A DNA stretch of 64,000 bases from Phoronis australis. Its lineage: Eukaryota > Phoronida > Phoronidae. The notes under the pieces are model-generated. The model was not told the DNA's origin. It ran no database searches and saw nothing but the letters and a program-made list of their open reading frames with translations. Location: assembly GCA_002633005.1 (NCBI GenBank), contig NMRA01000010.1, positions 985,252 to 1,049,251 on the forward strand. Reading direction: 5' to 3'. This document shows, piece by piece, positions 45,487-58,082 of the stretch. The translations under genes were made by a program, and so were the position numbers. The first letter of the stretch is position 1. Each line of letters begins with the position of its first letter.

Positions 45487-46362
45487 AGTGAAATGGTCTC
45501 ATTTTTCGTCTAACAAACATTGTCATGTGATATTTTTTCTTTTAAGTTATTTCGTTTTCATTTTAATTTCAAACCATCGCATACTTTAATTTCTGAAATA
45601 TTCGAAAGACCAACCCGAGTTTTTTTTCAAAAATCCAAATGCCAAATGAATGAATGTTTTGTCACTCCATCAACGCGAAAAATAGCAATTGTATGAACAA
45701 CGACATTTTTTAACTAACGCACCATGTTCCTTGCCGCAAGCGCAAATTTACACTCACCGAAAAGATTGAGTTACAAGCCTAAATCGTGCTTTTTTGAAAC
45801 GTTTCGTTGTGGAGTGCAATTTTTTAAAATTCACAATGTATGTTAGCATCAACCTACAGTTTCCAACTACACATCAAACGCAAATGGTTTATATGTGCAA
45901 GCACGCACATTACACGTGCCTTAGGCGTATTGAACGAGCCTATGGCTATGTCAATGGCGAGAATCTTCACTGCAATCCGTGAGCCAAATAGCAGTAACAC
46001 GCCAGCGGTGCACCATAGGGGGCTGGGGGACCTCATTTCAGTGCTGGGCGGCGCATCATAGGAGGTTGGGGGACTATAGCCCCGTGTTTTTCAGTGTTGC
46101 GTCGCCCAAGAGTACGTACTTTTTAATGACGGGTTGCGTCAGAACATTAGTTTCAAACATGGCTTTACTCAACTGGTTTGCGTATAAGCGCATGCGCCTA
46201 ATTCCGATTGTAAGCTTAGCTTCAAATGTAAGCGCATATACAATAAAATATGAATTTTAACTATAGTTTGTAAGAAATGGCTACATTTCACACCCCGCCC
46301 TCTTCTGCAAGATTCGTTAAATATCTATCCAATTTCTTAGGAATCAGGCATACTGATACAGG
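45487..46362. other. No gene; GC-rich repeat piece
   Basis: Around 46005-46095 two GGGGGCTGGGGGAC / GGTTGGGGGACTATAGCCCC blocks with GGGCGGCGCATCATAGG resemble the fold-back element at 17232-17304. Open frames here are short and unrecognised. Confidence 0.4.
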
Positions 46363-48690
46363 CAGTGGCGGATCTACGTTTTCAGTAAGGGGGGTTTAGG
46401 ATTCTCGCAAAGGTCGAATAGTAGGCGCGTGGCGCAGAGCGCGGGAAACCCCCCCTCCCGTGTAAAACATTTTTTTTTTGTTTTTGTAGCAAAATTTCCA
46501 AGCATCCGGGTAAGTTTCTGGCACTTAACATGTCTCTGGAGTTTTTCTTATAAGATAATTAAAAACCCTTCTCGATTTCGTCACATGAACTTGGCTCATA
46601 AGTTTCGTGAAACTATGTTCTGCACATCTGAGTATGAGTCACGCCACCAGAAAAAAAATTTTGTTGGAACATCTGCCTACACACAGCTTTTTAGCATACG
46701 AAAAGTCTTACACGAAAAAGTGTGGTGTATATACAGGGGTTTAGACAACTTCCAAATATTCAAGAACATAAGGAGCACCGACGGGGCGTAAAAACTTGAA
46801 TATCAGATGATCGCGTATCAGCATCCTCAAGTTGTTTAAGGGCGAAGACCTGTACTGTTAGCCCAGAAATAAGCATGTGTTCTGTCTCGTTACGAGAAAA
46901 ACTGGCGAACGATGGTGCTCTCAACTCACAGTCTATTATTAAATGCGACAATAAATAATTATCACTTTATTAAGTTGAATCACGTTGACAACAATTGAAA
47001 AACGTCAAATTTACCAGGAAACAAATCATCTGAAAACATTTTCAAGAAACCAAGGCATCCTGTGCACAGTGGTGAAAAGATATACTGGACTAGTTTGCAG
47101 AGGGACCAGATGTACACTGACAGTACACAAAAAGGCTGACCTGGTCCGTCACGAGACCAAGAGTGCATCTGTGATTATTATCCCTATAAAAATAGTCGAT
47201 CTGTCGCGGGACCAAACAGTACTGGCAGAGATAAATAGTTTTACAAAACACACTTTGGTAAAAAAAATCACAAGACTACTTCGCCGAGGGACCAGAAGTA
47301 CACTGAAATTTAACATCTACACAAATCAAGCTAGCCTGGGCCGTCGCGAGATCTAAAGTGTATTATGCAAAAAAAATTGAATTGAAACCTTCTCTCTAGA
47401 CACTTTTTAATCCCTAGTGGTTACTCATACGTTAGTCTTATCCTTCTGTTGTCTAAACTGCCGAGGAATCTGTATATCGGATCCAATGGTTTGCTCGTCT
47501 TGGAACCATTCTACCCAGATATCTTCGATGTTTGTTCCCAACGTTTGCACTTCGTCAACTGCTGTGTCAGTGAGCTTGTAACCCTGTACAATGTCAGCAT
47601 CTCGTTTCGCAGCTCAGTTGGCATCAAGACCCTTGAAGTTGCCAAATCTATTCAAAAGACTTACAAGCGCAACTAAATTTGATGGACTACTTCAAACCTT
47701 GACAATGTATCCCAGGACCTATTTGCATCTCTTGCAATTTTCGAAATAAATGTCCCAATGCCTGAACGCTTGAAACCCGAAGTACTAACATCAAATAAAT
47801 TCCCATGGGCATGAGCGTTTCATCGGGTGGGCCTTTCTGCGGAAATTCCCAGTATTGAAGACGGCAGTGTGCTTATTGCAGGTAGAAAGACGGTAGGTGT
47901 TGAGGTCGGAACTAGGTCTCCTTAGGAGGCCCATTGAACATCGCACGAGTCCAGCAAGACTTCGTTGTGAAAGAACAGCTTCCCCGCAATTTCTGGTACT
48001 GTACACTGTTCACGAATGCGGTCACTTTGTAAATGTGAGTGCCCCCTTGGTCATTCCTTGTATAGACATAACTTGTTAGATTGTATCTTCAAACGGACTC
48101 GCGACCAGACCACGGCGCCTGCCACAATAGCAATTCTTCGGAAAAAGATTTTTTTTCAAAAATATTACATGTACATGTACACTGTATGGTATTGCCCAAG
48201 ACAACTTTACTATACATCAGTTACAAACGTGTGGAGTGTAATAGAATGACAGATGAGGTAAAAACGTTGCACCTCAATTCACCTGAATATCAGGGTTGCG
48301 GCACCACAGTATTTCCCCTAATCAAATCAAAACATATCTTAGAGTGAAGAAGATAGTTACCTAAAGAAATCAGCTGTAGAACTGCTCTTTCAGCGGTGGA
48401 TCCGTCTAAAATGCTTGGCTACTTCAGAAGTGTGGACGGAAGCGCGCGCACATTGATCTCCGCGCGTTTTGCCGATGAGCCACGAAGACTCAGCAATTCA
48501 CAATGCAAAAAAATAATATTTTCAGATTGAACCCCCAGCCCTCCAACTCAACTTTTCCAAGTTGGTTTATTTGGGGTTTACACACGCTAGCGGTGCCGCT
48601 TTTTTGTTTTGCTGGAGACGTTTTTTTTTTTTGGGTCCTGGCCCAAGGGGGGGGGTTAAAACCCCTGAACCCCCCGTAGATCCGCCACTG
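46363..48690. mobile_element. Possible 2.3-kb element with hAT-like termini
   Basis: CAGTGGCGGATCTACG at 46363-46378 is inverted exactly, all 16 bases, at 48675-48690, and both are followed inward by G-runs and GGTT-AGG. These could be the two ends of one DNA transposon or two solo ends of miniature copies. No transposase is seen between them. No target duplication was found. The interior includes degenerate repeats at 47095-47360. Confidence 0.35.
47095..47360 (+). repeat. Degenerate GGGACCAGAAGTACACTG repeats
   Basis: CGAGGGACCAGAAGTACACT-like motifs occur near 47100, 47150, 47203, 47285 and 47342, spaced 50-80 bases, with CCTGGTCCGTCACGAGACCA variants. A 123-codon open frame covers them, but its peptide reflects the repeat and no domain is recognised. 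Confidence 0.45.
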
Positions 48691-49435
48691 CATATAAATT
48701 AGCAAGCTTCAATCCGACGCCAATGCTAAATAAATACACAAAAGTATGAAAGTGTCCAATAAGTATGCGAGTCGTCTTTTTCGGAATATCGATCCTTCGG
48801 ACTATGGGTTCTTCAGGCTATCAACCCTTGGTACAACAGGCCCTTTGGACTAATGAGACAAGGTGATTTCATTTCGAACTTTCGGCTCTTCGTACTATCG
48901 AACCCACTTTCAACTACCTGTAGTTTTTGTTTTTCGTGTGCGTTCAATGGTACACCTGGATCTCAAAGAAATGTTTTGAGCCTGGTTACAGCCATTACGT
49001 TTAGCTTATCCAATGACGCGTCGCCTACCATATACGCCTTTCCAACAGTGAACTTCAAAATATTACCCATACTGCTTTGCGTGACCGGTGGCGCTATCCT
49101 AGCCAATGATTTATGAACTACTATCAACAATGTGACCGGTTCTGCTCAAATAGGGCCAATGGTGGCTTTTCATTTCGTACAAGAATATATACTGCTGGAT
49201 ACCTTAACAAGCTCACGCAGAGAGCTCCTACAACAGTTATTCACACACACAAAACATATGAAGAACGGACGCAAAGGCCTTAGGTCACCTCATATGCAGT
49301 CACCGGCCAACAAATCCTGACTATGGTGCCTGGACCGAACATACATTTGCGTGACAAGGCAAAATATCACACCAATGTGTTGTTTTGCGATGACTAACTC
49401 AACACATTTGTTAGAAAGGGGAGTCAGGCCAAACA
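48691..49435 (-). other. 3' flank of the GNAT gene; no other gene seen
   Basis: Should contain the 3' UTR of the minus-strand acetyltransferase. No well-placed AATAAA (TTTATT on plus) close to the stop was found. Open frames at 48853-49116 and 49132-49320 are unrecognised. Confidence 0.35.
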
Positions 49436-50145
49436 TCAAGCAAGAAAATAACCAACGTTGGATAATCCGTAAATCTTTTTATACGGAACGTCGATTAATT
49501 TCTTCGTGTAAATTCGTGTCATTTGCAGGGCAGGGTTCAGTTCCAGGTCTTTGTTCAATTCGTTTGCGTCATCGTTTGTGAGTGGAGACGTAATGATAGC
49601 TTGCTTTCCATTATTAACGATGGATGGAGAAACGGCGGCAAGGAGCGATTTGGCGATGATCTTGTCGTCGGCAAATAAACAAATTTCAGTGAATAGTCCA
49701 TCATAGATACGAACAAGGCCCACGATAACAGTGTCCCTCAAACAGACAAAACACTGTCCTTTTGGATCATCTAAAAGCAGGCGCAATATCTTTGGTCTCG
49801 GAACTACGTGAATGGACGAATCATACCACAGCATTTGGTCAAATGACACTTTGCGGTGCGGAACAATGTGATATTCTGAAGGCGGTCTCCAGCTCTCAAG
49901 CACCGTAAAGTTCGTTGCGTCGGCCATATGAAAAGCTACTTTGAACGATTCAATAGGAGTCACGAATTTCTTCAAGTTGGCAAGTCCGTTCGGCACAATG
50001 TTGGAAACAAGGTTACGGTTTCCAAGACGAGCTAGGCGATACTCTGCCAGTTTCTTCGCTATGCCTTTTCTTCTGTAGTCTTGGTCAACTGCCAACAGAT
50101 TTAGGAATCCTATATCATCTGTGAACGCACAGCCTTGTGCACATC
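49436..50145 (-). CDS. GNAT-family N-acetyltransferase, last exon
   Basis: Second coding exon, encoding residues 63-298 of a two-exon protein. It starts after the acceptor TTCTTCTTTTAG at 50146. Its first two bases complete a Gly codon with the last base of the upstream exon, giving SKVVGCAQGCAFTDDIGFLN. The acetyl-CoA-binding motif A of the GNAT fold is VDQDYRRKGIAKKL (about residues 82-95), matching the R/Q-x-x-G-x-A/G pattern. About 200 further residues form a second, C-terminal part with no name I can give; a two-domain layout occurs in several GNAT proteins. The substrate is unknown. The enzyme is probably cytosolic, as no signal peptide is seen. The frame is intact to its stop. Confidence 0.82.
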
Positions 50146-51690
50146 CTAAAAGAAGAAGTTAGCAACGTTTGAAACTTTAGATAGCAGAAGTGAAAAGATT
50201 CACGCTGAGTGTAGTCGATATAAAATCCCATTTTTTGATGAATATGTTACAGATTCGACGCCTCTACTGTACACAGTATTAGTTAAAGACTCGATGCTTC
50301 AAATGTAGGCCTATATAGTATTAATTCATTCTACAGCTTCATGTTAAGGAGTTGCCAATCACTATTCTACTAAAACATTTTTTCTGCTGGCGGAAACGAC
50401 GCTGTGATGGCCGGCGCGCAAAGTTAATTCCTGCACATCAAATGCTCAAGTACGCATGTTGTACAAGGGCAAAACCGGATTTTAACCCTATATTGAACAA
50501 CATCAACAGGGACAGGGTCTTGTCTCACTAAAATGTCGTTAATAAACGACCCCTGCCCATCACGAAGTGAATCAGTGTGTCGCCATAATTAGAAGTTAAG
50601 ATTTTTTACATGCACGTAACCTTAAAAAAGAAAATTCTTGTGCAGGTGAATCAAACTTATTTACAAACTCAGCATAGCATAATCACCAGCTAATGAAATG
50701 CATCGGTTCAATCATTTCTTGAGAGAGGCATTTTTGCAAAAATAGCTCAACAACGAACCCAATGACCTCTACTAATTTTTATCATAGCAAACTTGTGAGG
50801 CATGAAAATAAAGACATTAAAGAGAAAAACAAACGGCGTGACTTTTGTGTTAAAGCCAAAACGCTTAAATTTCGAAATACTGGAAGCCACCGGTAACAGT
50901 TACCCTGGTGCAAGAAAATTAGTAAATCGGGAAATATGATTAGAGTAGTTAAAATTTAGAAACTGACACCGAGCAACGAAATTACCCCGTGTTCAAAAAA
51001 ATTCCTCAATCGTTAATTTCACTAGAAGTGGCTTTCAGTAACCCGTATAAATTTCACTTGTATGACAAGGAGTCCTATGTATGAGTGGCTGTAACGGAAA
51101 AAATCGGTGATTCCAGGGCTTTTACAGATTCTTTTGTAAGGCAAATACCAAAATACAAAAAATAAATTCAACGATAAAATAAAATTGTTTCGAAAGCCTT
51201 CAATTTGAGGTCAGCCCTAAACGGCTGTAGCGAAACAGTATCATCGAATTTGAAAACAAAACAATGTAAAGACAAAATATTTGTACGAAAGTGCAAAAGC
51301 CTGCTTTTCAAGTGGAATTCAGGTCAACTAGCTGTCATTAATTTTAATTAGGCGTCGGTAAAGTTTTGTGGAATTGGAGTTTCTTTAGAAATGCTATTCA
51401 AAATTTTCCATTCGACACCATGCGTTGAACACAATGCAAAATCCTTATAAGGTGAGGGATGGCAGCAGAAGCGGTTCCAACACTATGGGCAGATGGTGTG
51501 TGGAAATGGACTGACGCTAGGCACGCTCTCCGGCGAACGAGCACTCATTTGTCTGGCAGTAATCCAAACGCGCAGGAGCAGGTGATATAACACAATAACC
51601 CTAAACCTATTGTTGGACCTGCGCCGGGTTGGGACGTTTTACATAGTGTACACGATTTTTGACAATTTTTTTTCTCTTAATGATTCATAC
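50146..51690 (-). other. Intron of the GNAT gene
   Basis: Donor GTT-G|GTATG at 51690-51686 and acceptor TTTTAG at 50146. The only distinctive content is a 24-base copy of the start-codon region of the gene at 51532-51555. Confidence 0.75.
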
Positions 51691-51877
51691 CAACGACTTT
51701 CGATATGCCGTTCTCCTCAATCTCTGCCACACACAAACTGCCTGGATCAACATCCGTATGGAATTTCAAATAGTCAGTCGACTCAGTCAGCAGGCCCGAG
51801 TTGATTAATATTCGCGACATCACCGGGAAGTCATCTGATCGAGCTTGTCGAATCGTCACAGGCGAACGAGCACTCAT
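51691..51877 (-). CDS. GNAT-family N-acetyltransferase, first coding exon
   Basis: Encodes residues 1-62 plus one base of codon 63. It opens MSARSPVTIRQARSDDFPVM, the typical first strand and helix of a GNAT fold (V-T-I-R-x-A-x-x-x-D). The ATG at 51877 is chosen because an acceptor (TTTTTTGTTTCAG) ends at 51887, nine bases upstream of it; the exon itself begins at 51886, so the 5' UTR is spliced. The exon ends AAAGTCGTTG|GTATGA. Joined to 50145-49436 it gives an uninterrupted 298-residue frame, and the phase match (1 + 2 bases) is good evidence for the join. Confidence 0.82.
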
Positions 51878-52084
51878 TTGTCTGACCTGAAACAAAAAAT
51901 GAAAAAATCGATATCTTCACAAAAGGCGTCTACTGAAAATGACGAAACTTTATTAGATTTCATATGAAGTGTGACGAGGTCACGGTTATTGTGTACATAC
52001 ACACGTTTACGAGACCTGGGTCGGGGTCTTATCTCTGTAACTCGACTCTAAAATTGCACGGAATGCATTAACTAAATTTGTACA

Positions 52085-52215
52085 GCACATGTTACCTGTC
52101 TCGGGCACACAGATGGTCATTGATGGCGAGTATTCGTCCATCTTGACACTACTGCACATGTTACCTGTCTCGGGCACAGTCGTCATTGATGGCGAGTATT
52201 CGTCCATCTTGACAC
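52085..52215 (-). repeat. 67-bp tandem duplication in an open frame
   Basis: GCACATGTTACCTGTCTCGG to CCATCTTGACAC occurs twice, at 52085-52153 and 52154-52215, with a few changes and a 6-base length difference that keeps the frame. The minus-strand frame (52007-52297) reads CVKMDEYSPSMT...VPETGNMC twice. It lies upstream of the GNAT gene and could be a 5' exon or a separate unrecognised coding piece. No known domain is seen. Confidence 0.6.
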
Positions 52216-52297
52216 ATGAGATGCAATGAATTCTACCTATCAATTCCATCTTTACGCCATTAAAGTGGCTTGTGTCTTCAAATTCAGCTTTCAACAA

Positions 52298-55200
52298 GCC
52301 AACATTTGTTATCGTTTGGAGAAGAATATTGACGTCAGAAACAAATGAACTCTAAGGACAGGTTCTGCTACATGTATATTCAACGATTCAGCCTGTTTCT
52401 CCACATTTTATTTACCTTGACGACAATATCGCAAGGCATATATGTCCAGAACACACCCAGAGATGGGTGTTTGGCACGACATGTCCAGTTCGCTGGAAGG
52501 CTCTCATAACATATTGTGCAGCGAGATTCTGCAAATTTCTAGTCTGAGCTTGAGTTGATTCTGAGCTCGGATATAAGACCCTGGACTCAGTCTGAATAAA
52601 TTAATTTCGCGTGCGGCAAACCAAATATTGGGATAAATTAAACTCTTTAAGCTATTGCGTAACTACTGCACTTAATTGCCGTTGTCGCAATGGCAACCCA
52701 TTTCCTATTCCAAACTTCACTCTTGCGACAAGAACTGGATAATAGCAGTTGCTATTATGGATCAACACAGCCCAGCTACACTTGTATGCTTGAGAGGTCA
52801 AAGACCTGCAAACAAGTTGTAATGTAGTACACGTATGTGTACATAGCCACTGAGCACAGACAACAACTCGGTAGATCCGGTGAGTGTGCAGTATACGCGA
52901 CTGTTGCAATAGGGCTGTCCCGGATTACGCAGCGATAGAGCCCCGCGTTCTCCCTGGGGTAAGAAAGTGCGTAACCTCGTTTTGGAAATCACGCATATTT
53001 CCGTGTTTTCATTGCTGCCGGGAAGGCGAAGAATTTCAGATCAGACATCCAGTCAAATTTTCTCACGTCGGAGTAGCAGCCCACAGCGCAGTAGAAATAC
53101 TTCGATGGTAGTTGGAAGGAGGAGTAGAGTAAATAATCCGTGAAAACTTGTAAAGAATCAGACAACAACAAATAACATGTGAAATTCCAGAGGCACGAAA
53201 ACGAGGCTGTAAATGTGCCTGACGGATATTTACACTATTGCGGGTAAATACAGCGAGGTTGTGGTGTCGCTGTGTAATCCGGGACGGCCCTGTTAGTCAC
53301 GGCTGGGCCTCCATGGAAATGCATACAATGAGGGAAGCTGCGACACAAAGAGGTAATAAACCCATGGTTGCGTCAGTGTCAAATTTCAAGTTTTTATCTG
53401 GGCCATCTTGTTCCTTAACTCAAATCAGAAACCATGTACAAATCATTAGAACAGACACGTCGTTGTAGCTTCAGACGAGGCTCGTGAAGATCCTTGTCAC
53501 GACAGGGATTCTTAGGTAATTGTCAGTTACAAAGGTCCCACACCTTGATAGCCAACATCCCCACGAAATAACGGGCTTCATATCGGTGACTACTGCCATT
53601 CCTAGAAGCAGTTGTTTAACCCAACACGTAAGCCTCAAGCAGTTCGAGCAAATTTCCCATGTTGTCGAAAAAGCATGTCTTTTAGAATAAAAGCTCAAAA
53701 CCTATATATTTAAAAAAACTTCGGTTGATCGCTGTTGTTGGAAACGAGAAAAATTGGTTGTGACAAAAATAGTCCACGTGAACTGATACAGTTTTCATCA
53801 GATGTGCGCAGGTCGCTCAACCTGGTCCACTATACCAAGCACCTGAAACCACGTTTTTGTTTATTTACATATACATGTAATACTTATGCACTGATTAATA
53901 CGTAGTTGAGTTAGAGACCTGACCCATGGGTCTAGCAGTGGGTCCAAACCGTCTAATGTTGCATACCTTTGCTATAAAAGGGCTCAACGGGATAGAAGCA
54001 GTGAGCTGCTTCATAAAAGGAAAATAAGTAGAACGCTTCAATCCGCTCATTATGCTGTCTAGTACAGTATTTAGTGTAACGCACGAAGAAATGTTACGTC
54101 AGTAAAGCATGACGTTTTAAGTGTAATGTACTGGCGTAATAACTTCGTCCTGTTCGCAGGTTCCTGTATCCTTATTGATTTTACGTCAGTGTCTTCTCAT
54201 TATCTGTTATCTTCTAATAAAACGGTCGCTTTATTCAAAAGGGAACTAACGATGTCGGAAATTAATTGATATAATTGAACACCTTCGTTAAGAAAGATAC
54301 CAATCAAACTACGAAAAATGCATTTTTCATATTTTATGATTACACAAATATGTTACACTCACAAGCATACAATGTTCTAACACTTGAATTCACGCGGTTG
54401 TTTTTCTTCTTAAAGTGCTATTTTTCAGCGATACTGTAACAACGTTCACTCTCGAGAAAAGATTCCCTCGAAACTTGCTAATTATGCTGATAATTTACTA
54501 GTGTCAGCTACAATTAATTTCGGTTCGGCTGACATTTAGATCAAACTGAAGAATCCAGTGTTATTAAAACCATCGGGAGTTTTCATTTTGGACAACCCAC
54601 TGTTAAACTGTACATGGGAAACGGTTTAAGTCCGTGAAAAGTCGCAGCAATTTCGTGAAAAAATAACGATAGTAGATAACAAAACGAGAGAAGTGACCAC
54701 AAATGTCCGTTTATTACTTTCGTCACCCAGTAGGTTCCTGTAACCTAAACGATTTCATATTATTTTACCAGGTTTGCTTTCTGTATTTTAAAGCTATTTG
54801 AACTCATATACACGTGAACTTGGAATCATGGGTTTTCAATTACTTCGACTAGACGCAACAGAATTTAAATTTAAAAGGCTTGAGAGCTGTGTTAAAACTA
54901 TCATCAGTTTCCAAACTGCCAATTGTATCGATACCGATACCTACTTTATCTATATTAGGACGCTGTGTCTATACATTGTCAATAAAAGGAAAACTTTATT
55001 TTTCTCGAAGGCGTTCTTAACCAATTCGGTATATTTTACTCACTATAAAAGGCACTGCGCAGCCGGCCTATATTATCAAAGGTCACCAGTCTGTTCTTAA
55101 CTAAGAAAGGCGTAATTTTGTTTTCAATTTGCACACAGTTCATTGAAACGTGGTTCATGAATATAAACAATTATAAGCTTTACGTCAGTTCAATAACAAC

Positions 55201-56337
55201 GTTTTCGCTCTTTTAAAAAACACGAAGTCGCGTATGCGATGACGTGCTTACGACGGCAGTCTCTAGACTAACAACCGTTGATACAAACAGATTCTTGTGT
55301 TATTGAAATGACTGAATGAGAATATCATCGATGCTCAATAATAGTTATGTTCTTACCGGCAGCCTCACAAGGTGTCCTCCCACGGTCTGCGCTAGAGCGC
55401 GAGCAGTCAAACGTTGAAGCATGTCGAGGTTTAAAATGAAGCTGGCAACGGCAACGCGAGGAGAAGTGTTCTGCGCTGGCTTGGGGGAAATGTTCGCGAA
55501 GTATGTCACAGGGTGTGCGCAAAGTACTGGTACTGGTTATCTCTGCACAACACGCTTGTCAGTTATTAGTGCTGGTTTTGGGGTTACATGCTTGAATGCA
55601 AGGAATGAATGTTTGACTGGTTGATTTTAACAAGGAATACTGAAAATTCACATACACGGCGACATTAAACATGAAACATGAAACTAAAGGCATACTGTAG
55701 AAGACGACAATCCATGAGAAAACAAAATGTGTATAACCATCCTAGCATCAAAACGTGAGACACTTATTACTGTCATGATGCCTTTCAAGTGGCGTACAAA
55801 ATAAAATGGCGTTGAAAACAAGTTGATGAAATGTACCAAGAAATCATAAATTATCTATAAACGAATAATACAAATATTGAAACAAGGACACTTCAAGAAA
55901 CTTAAAAAATGACACTAGAAATAATTAACATTGAATTGTCCTAAGCGGATGGCGTTTAATCAGAGAGAAAGAGTTTCCACACAAGAGATTACAAGAAAAC
56001 TAGAGCTTTGTTGAATGAAGTAAGACTGTGTATCTTTATAGCTGAATAATATTTAGGTTTTTTGTCATGAATAGCTTGTGACAGATTTTTTTCAATACCA
56101 ACTTTGAGACACAATAACAGGGCATCATACGCACATACGTGAAGCTTACAATACATAGCACATGATGACCTTATGTCATACACTGTATAAACAAGGGACC
56201 TGTAGTGTTTGAGGGATATATGGAAACAGATATGAGACTAAGACGTTTGTTTAATTCGTATTAAATGCATTTGTCTTAAATTCTTTGATGAAAACTTTCC
56301 ATTCGCTTCAAGTGTCTTGATTTTATTGGAATCTAAC
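52298..56337. other. No gene seen
   Basis: Four kilobases of AT-rich sequence upstream of the GNAT gene. Open frames near 52652-53111, 53238-53698, 54798-55100 and 55325-55624 are unrecognised and mostly occur on both strands at once. The GNAT promoter may lie here but was not identified. Confidence 0.4.
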
Positions 56338-56757
56338 CAGTGGTGGGTTTGGGGGGGGGGGCAAGGGGCCATGACCCCCAAAAACGCTCCCACATTCTCA
56401 TTACAGCGTCCTGTCGTTCAGTAACTTTTACAGACGTGAGGGGTGCTCACGTGCGATGATATCTGGCTTAACTTAACTTGCATTTTTATCAGCTAGCCCA
56501 CCCCAGTCAGGCTAGATACATGTACGATCTGATCGGAGATTAGAGCAATTATCAAACAAAAGAGGGCAGCCCCTCCAATCATCAACGCCAGAATGGAGTT
56601 AACTGGCTGCGGGGGGTAAACTTCCCAACTTGCTGTTGGGCTATACAATCGAACAAGTTGGGAGCAACGGGATGTCGCCGTCATGATTTGGCTATTACGG
56701 GATGCCACTGTCTGACAGGCAAAATCCTGGCTAATACTCTGCCCACTAAAAATCCTG
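56338..56757 (-). mobile_element. hAT-like miniature element interrupted by repeat R
   Basis: Starts CAGTGGTGGGTTTGGGGGGG and continues CAAGGGGCCATGACCCCCAA...CTCCCACATTCTCATTA as in the 8328 copy. After a 250-bp interruption it resumes with GGCAAAATCCTGGCTAATAC and TCTGCCC, again as in that copy. The interruption contains repeat R (56468-56686). This is a nested insertion. Confidence 0.65.
56468..56686 (+). repeat. Dispersed repeat R, copy 2 (hairpin with compensatory change)
   Basis: Aligns with 38200-38425 from CTTAACTT-CATTTTTA-CAG through GGAGATTAGAGCAATTATCA to GGGAGCAACGGGA. The hairpin arms are CCCAACTTG (56624-56632) and CAAGTTGGG (56654-56662), a perfect stem that differs from copy 1 by one swapped pair. 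Confidence 0.7.
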
Positions 56758-56887
56758 ATAAGTGAAAGAGCCTCACTGAGTTTCTGTTTGTCGCAGTGGT
56801 GTCATCGCCGACCTACTGACCCTCATGAACGTTGTCAGTTTGGGTCAGTGATAATGATAGAGTTACATGTAGCTGTCTCGCCGCTAA

Positions 56888-57014
56888 AAAAAATCTAACC
56901 CCAATTCGCGTGATTTCTTTTTAAAATACGGGGCACAGTCACGCGTAAGCTCGCTAAGTCTTAGTTGTTTTCTAGCGAGATCCTAGCGAAGTCCTAGCGT
57001 TCTTGAACTCCACC
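56888..57014 (-). repeat. Miniature element, GTAGAGTTCA family, copy 4
   Basis: Same orientation as copy 1: AATCTAACC, CGTGATTTCTTTTTAAAATA, GGGCACAGTCACGCGTAAGC, TTTTCTAGCGAGATCCTAGC and the end GCGTTCTTGAACTCCACC. A small internal duplication (TCCTAGCGA-G-TCCTAGCG) is visible near the right end. Confidence 0.65.
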
Positions 57015-58082
57015 CGGATCTCCTTCAGTTCTCTTGCTTGAAGTCAGTTGTCCAAAACAAAGTAAGCATTTATGTCAAAGGCTACAGGACTGAAAAGAGA
57101 ACTTAAAATGAACTCAAACATTAATTACAGATATCTTTACTACACTAAATTACAAATAAATAAGTAAACAAAGACCCCTTATCACGTGAGTTGACCTGCT
57201 TTGATTGTATTATACACGTGTTCGTGTCTCTGTCCAAGTACTGACAAATTCAACTTTATTTTCGTCAGTTGCATTCTGTAACCTTGTTTAGTAAAACCTC
57301 AGATACCGGAAAAACATGAGCTGACAGTGAGTTTGAAGCAACGAATTACGATGCAGTTTTCTGACCGTTGTATTTACCCAATTCATTATCACCCTGTAGC
57401 CTTAGTTAGCAAGGCACGCAATAACTGCTGTGGCTGGGGTCATGCCTTAGAGACCTCTATCACTGTTCTCAATAACAAAGCAAACAACTAATACAGATTA
57501 GTGCAACCAGGCGCGAATTCAAGCAGATTTGTAATAACACTAGACTACTAAGTTACTCTCGTAAACTTCAATTTATCGCAAGCAAAAAAGGATCGATAAA
57601 CGGCTCCTGATCATGGCTTTAGAAAATTCTCAAGGGTATTGTTAGAGTGGTGTCAAAGGTTCGTATGCGACAACCCCAGTCTGCCCGCAAACACATGTAC
57701 GATTCTACACGCGTAGTGGCGTTCATGCCTAGAGTGTTACTCTGCATATTGTTGCTTGTTGCAGATTTCTATCAACTTGATCGAAGCATGCTAGCTACTC
57801 GTTCAATTAATCACGACTTGTGTCCAGGGAGAGCATGCATTCGTTATAGGAAAATGTAGTCGGTCGCCGAGGGAGTCCGGCACAGCACCAGCCCTTAATT
57901 CCTTTACAAAAAAACAAATGTCGACGGAGAAACCGAATATCCGCTCTTTTTGTTGGTAGATTTACACGAGTCGCCTCCCCGTATTGAGACATGGTAGCTT
58001 TCCTCTCGGTAGTAATAGAAATGAATTACGTAGTATTTTGTACGTGGCACGTGGAGAGGACAATAAGGAATCACGTACCCAT
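57015..58082. other. No gene seen
   Basis: The open frames at 57647-57859 and 57807-57992 have no recognised domain. Confidence 0.4.

Noticed and set aside
46985-47356. 123-codon open frame starting MTTIEKRQIYQE
   Set aside because: It covers degenerate GGGACCAGAAGTACACTG repeats; no domain or exon signals support it as a gene.
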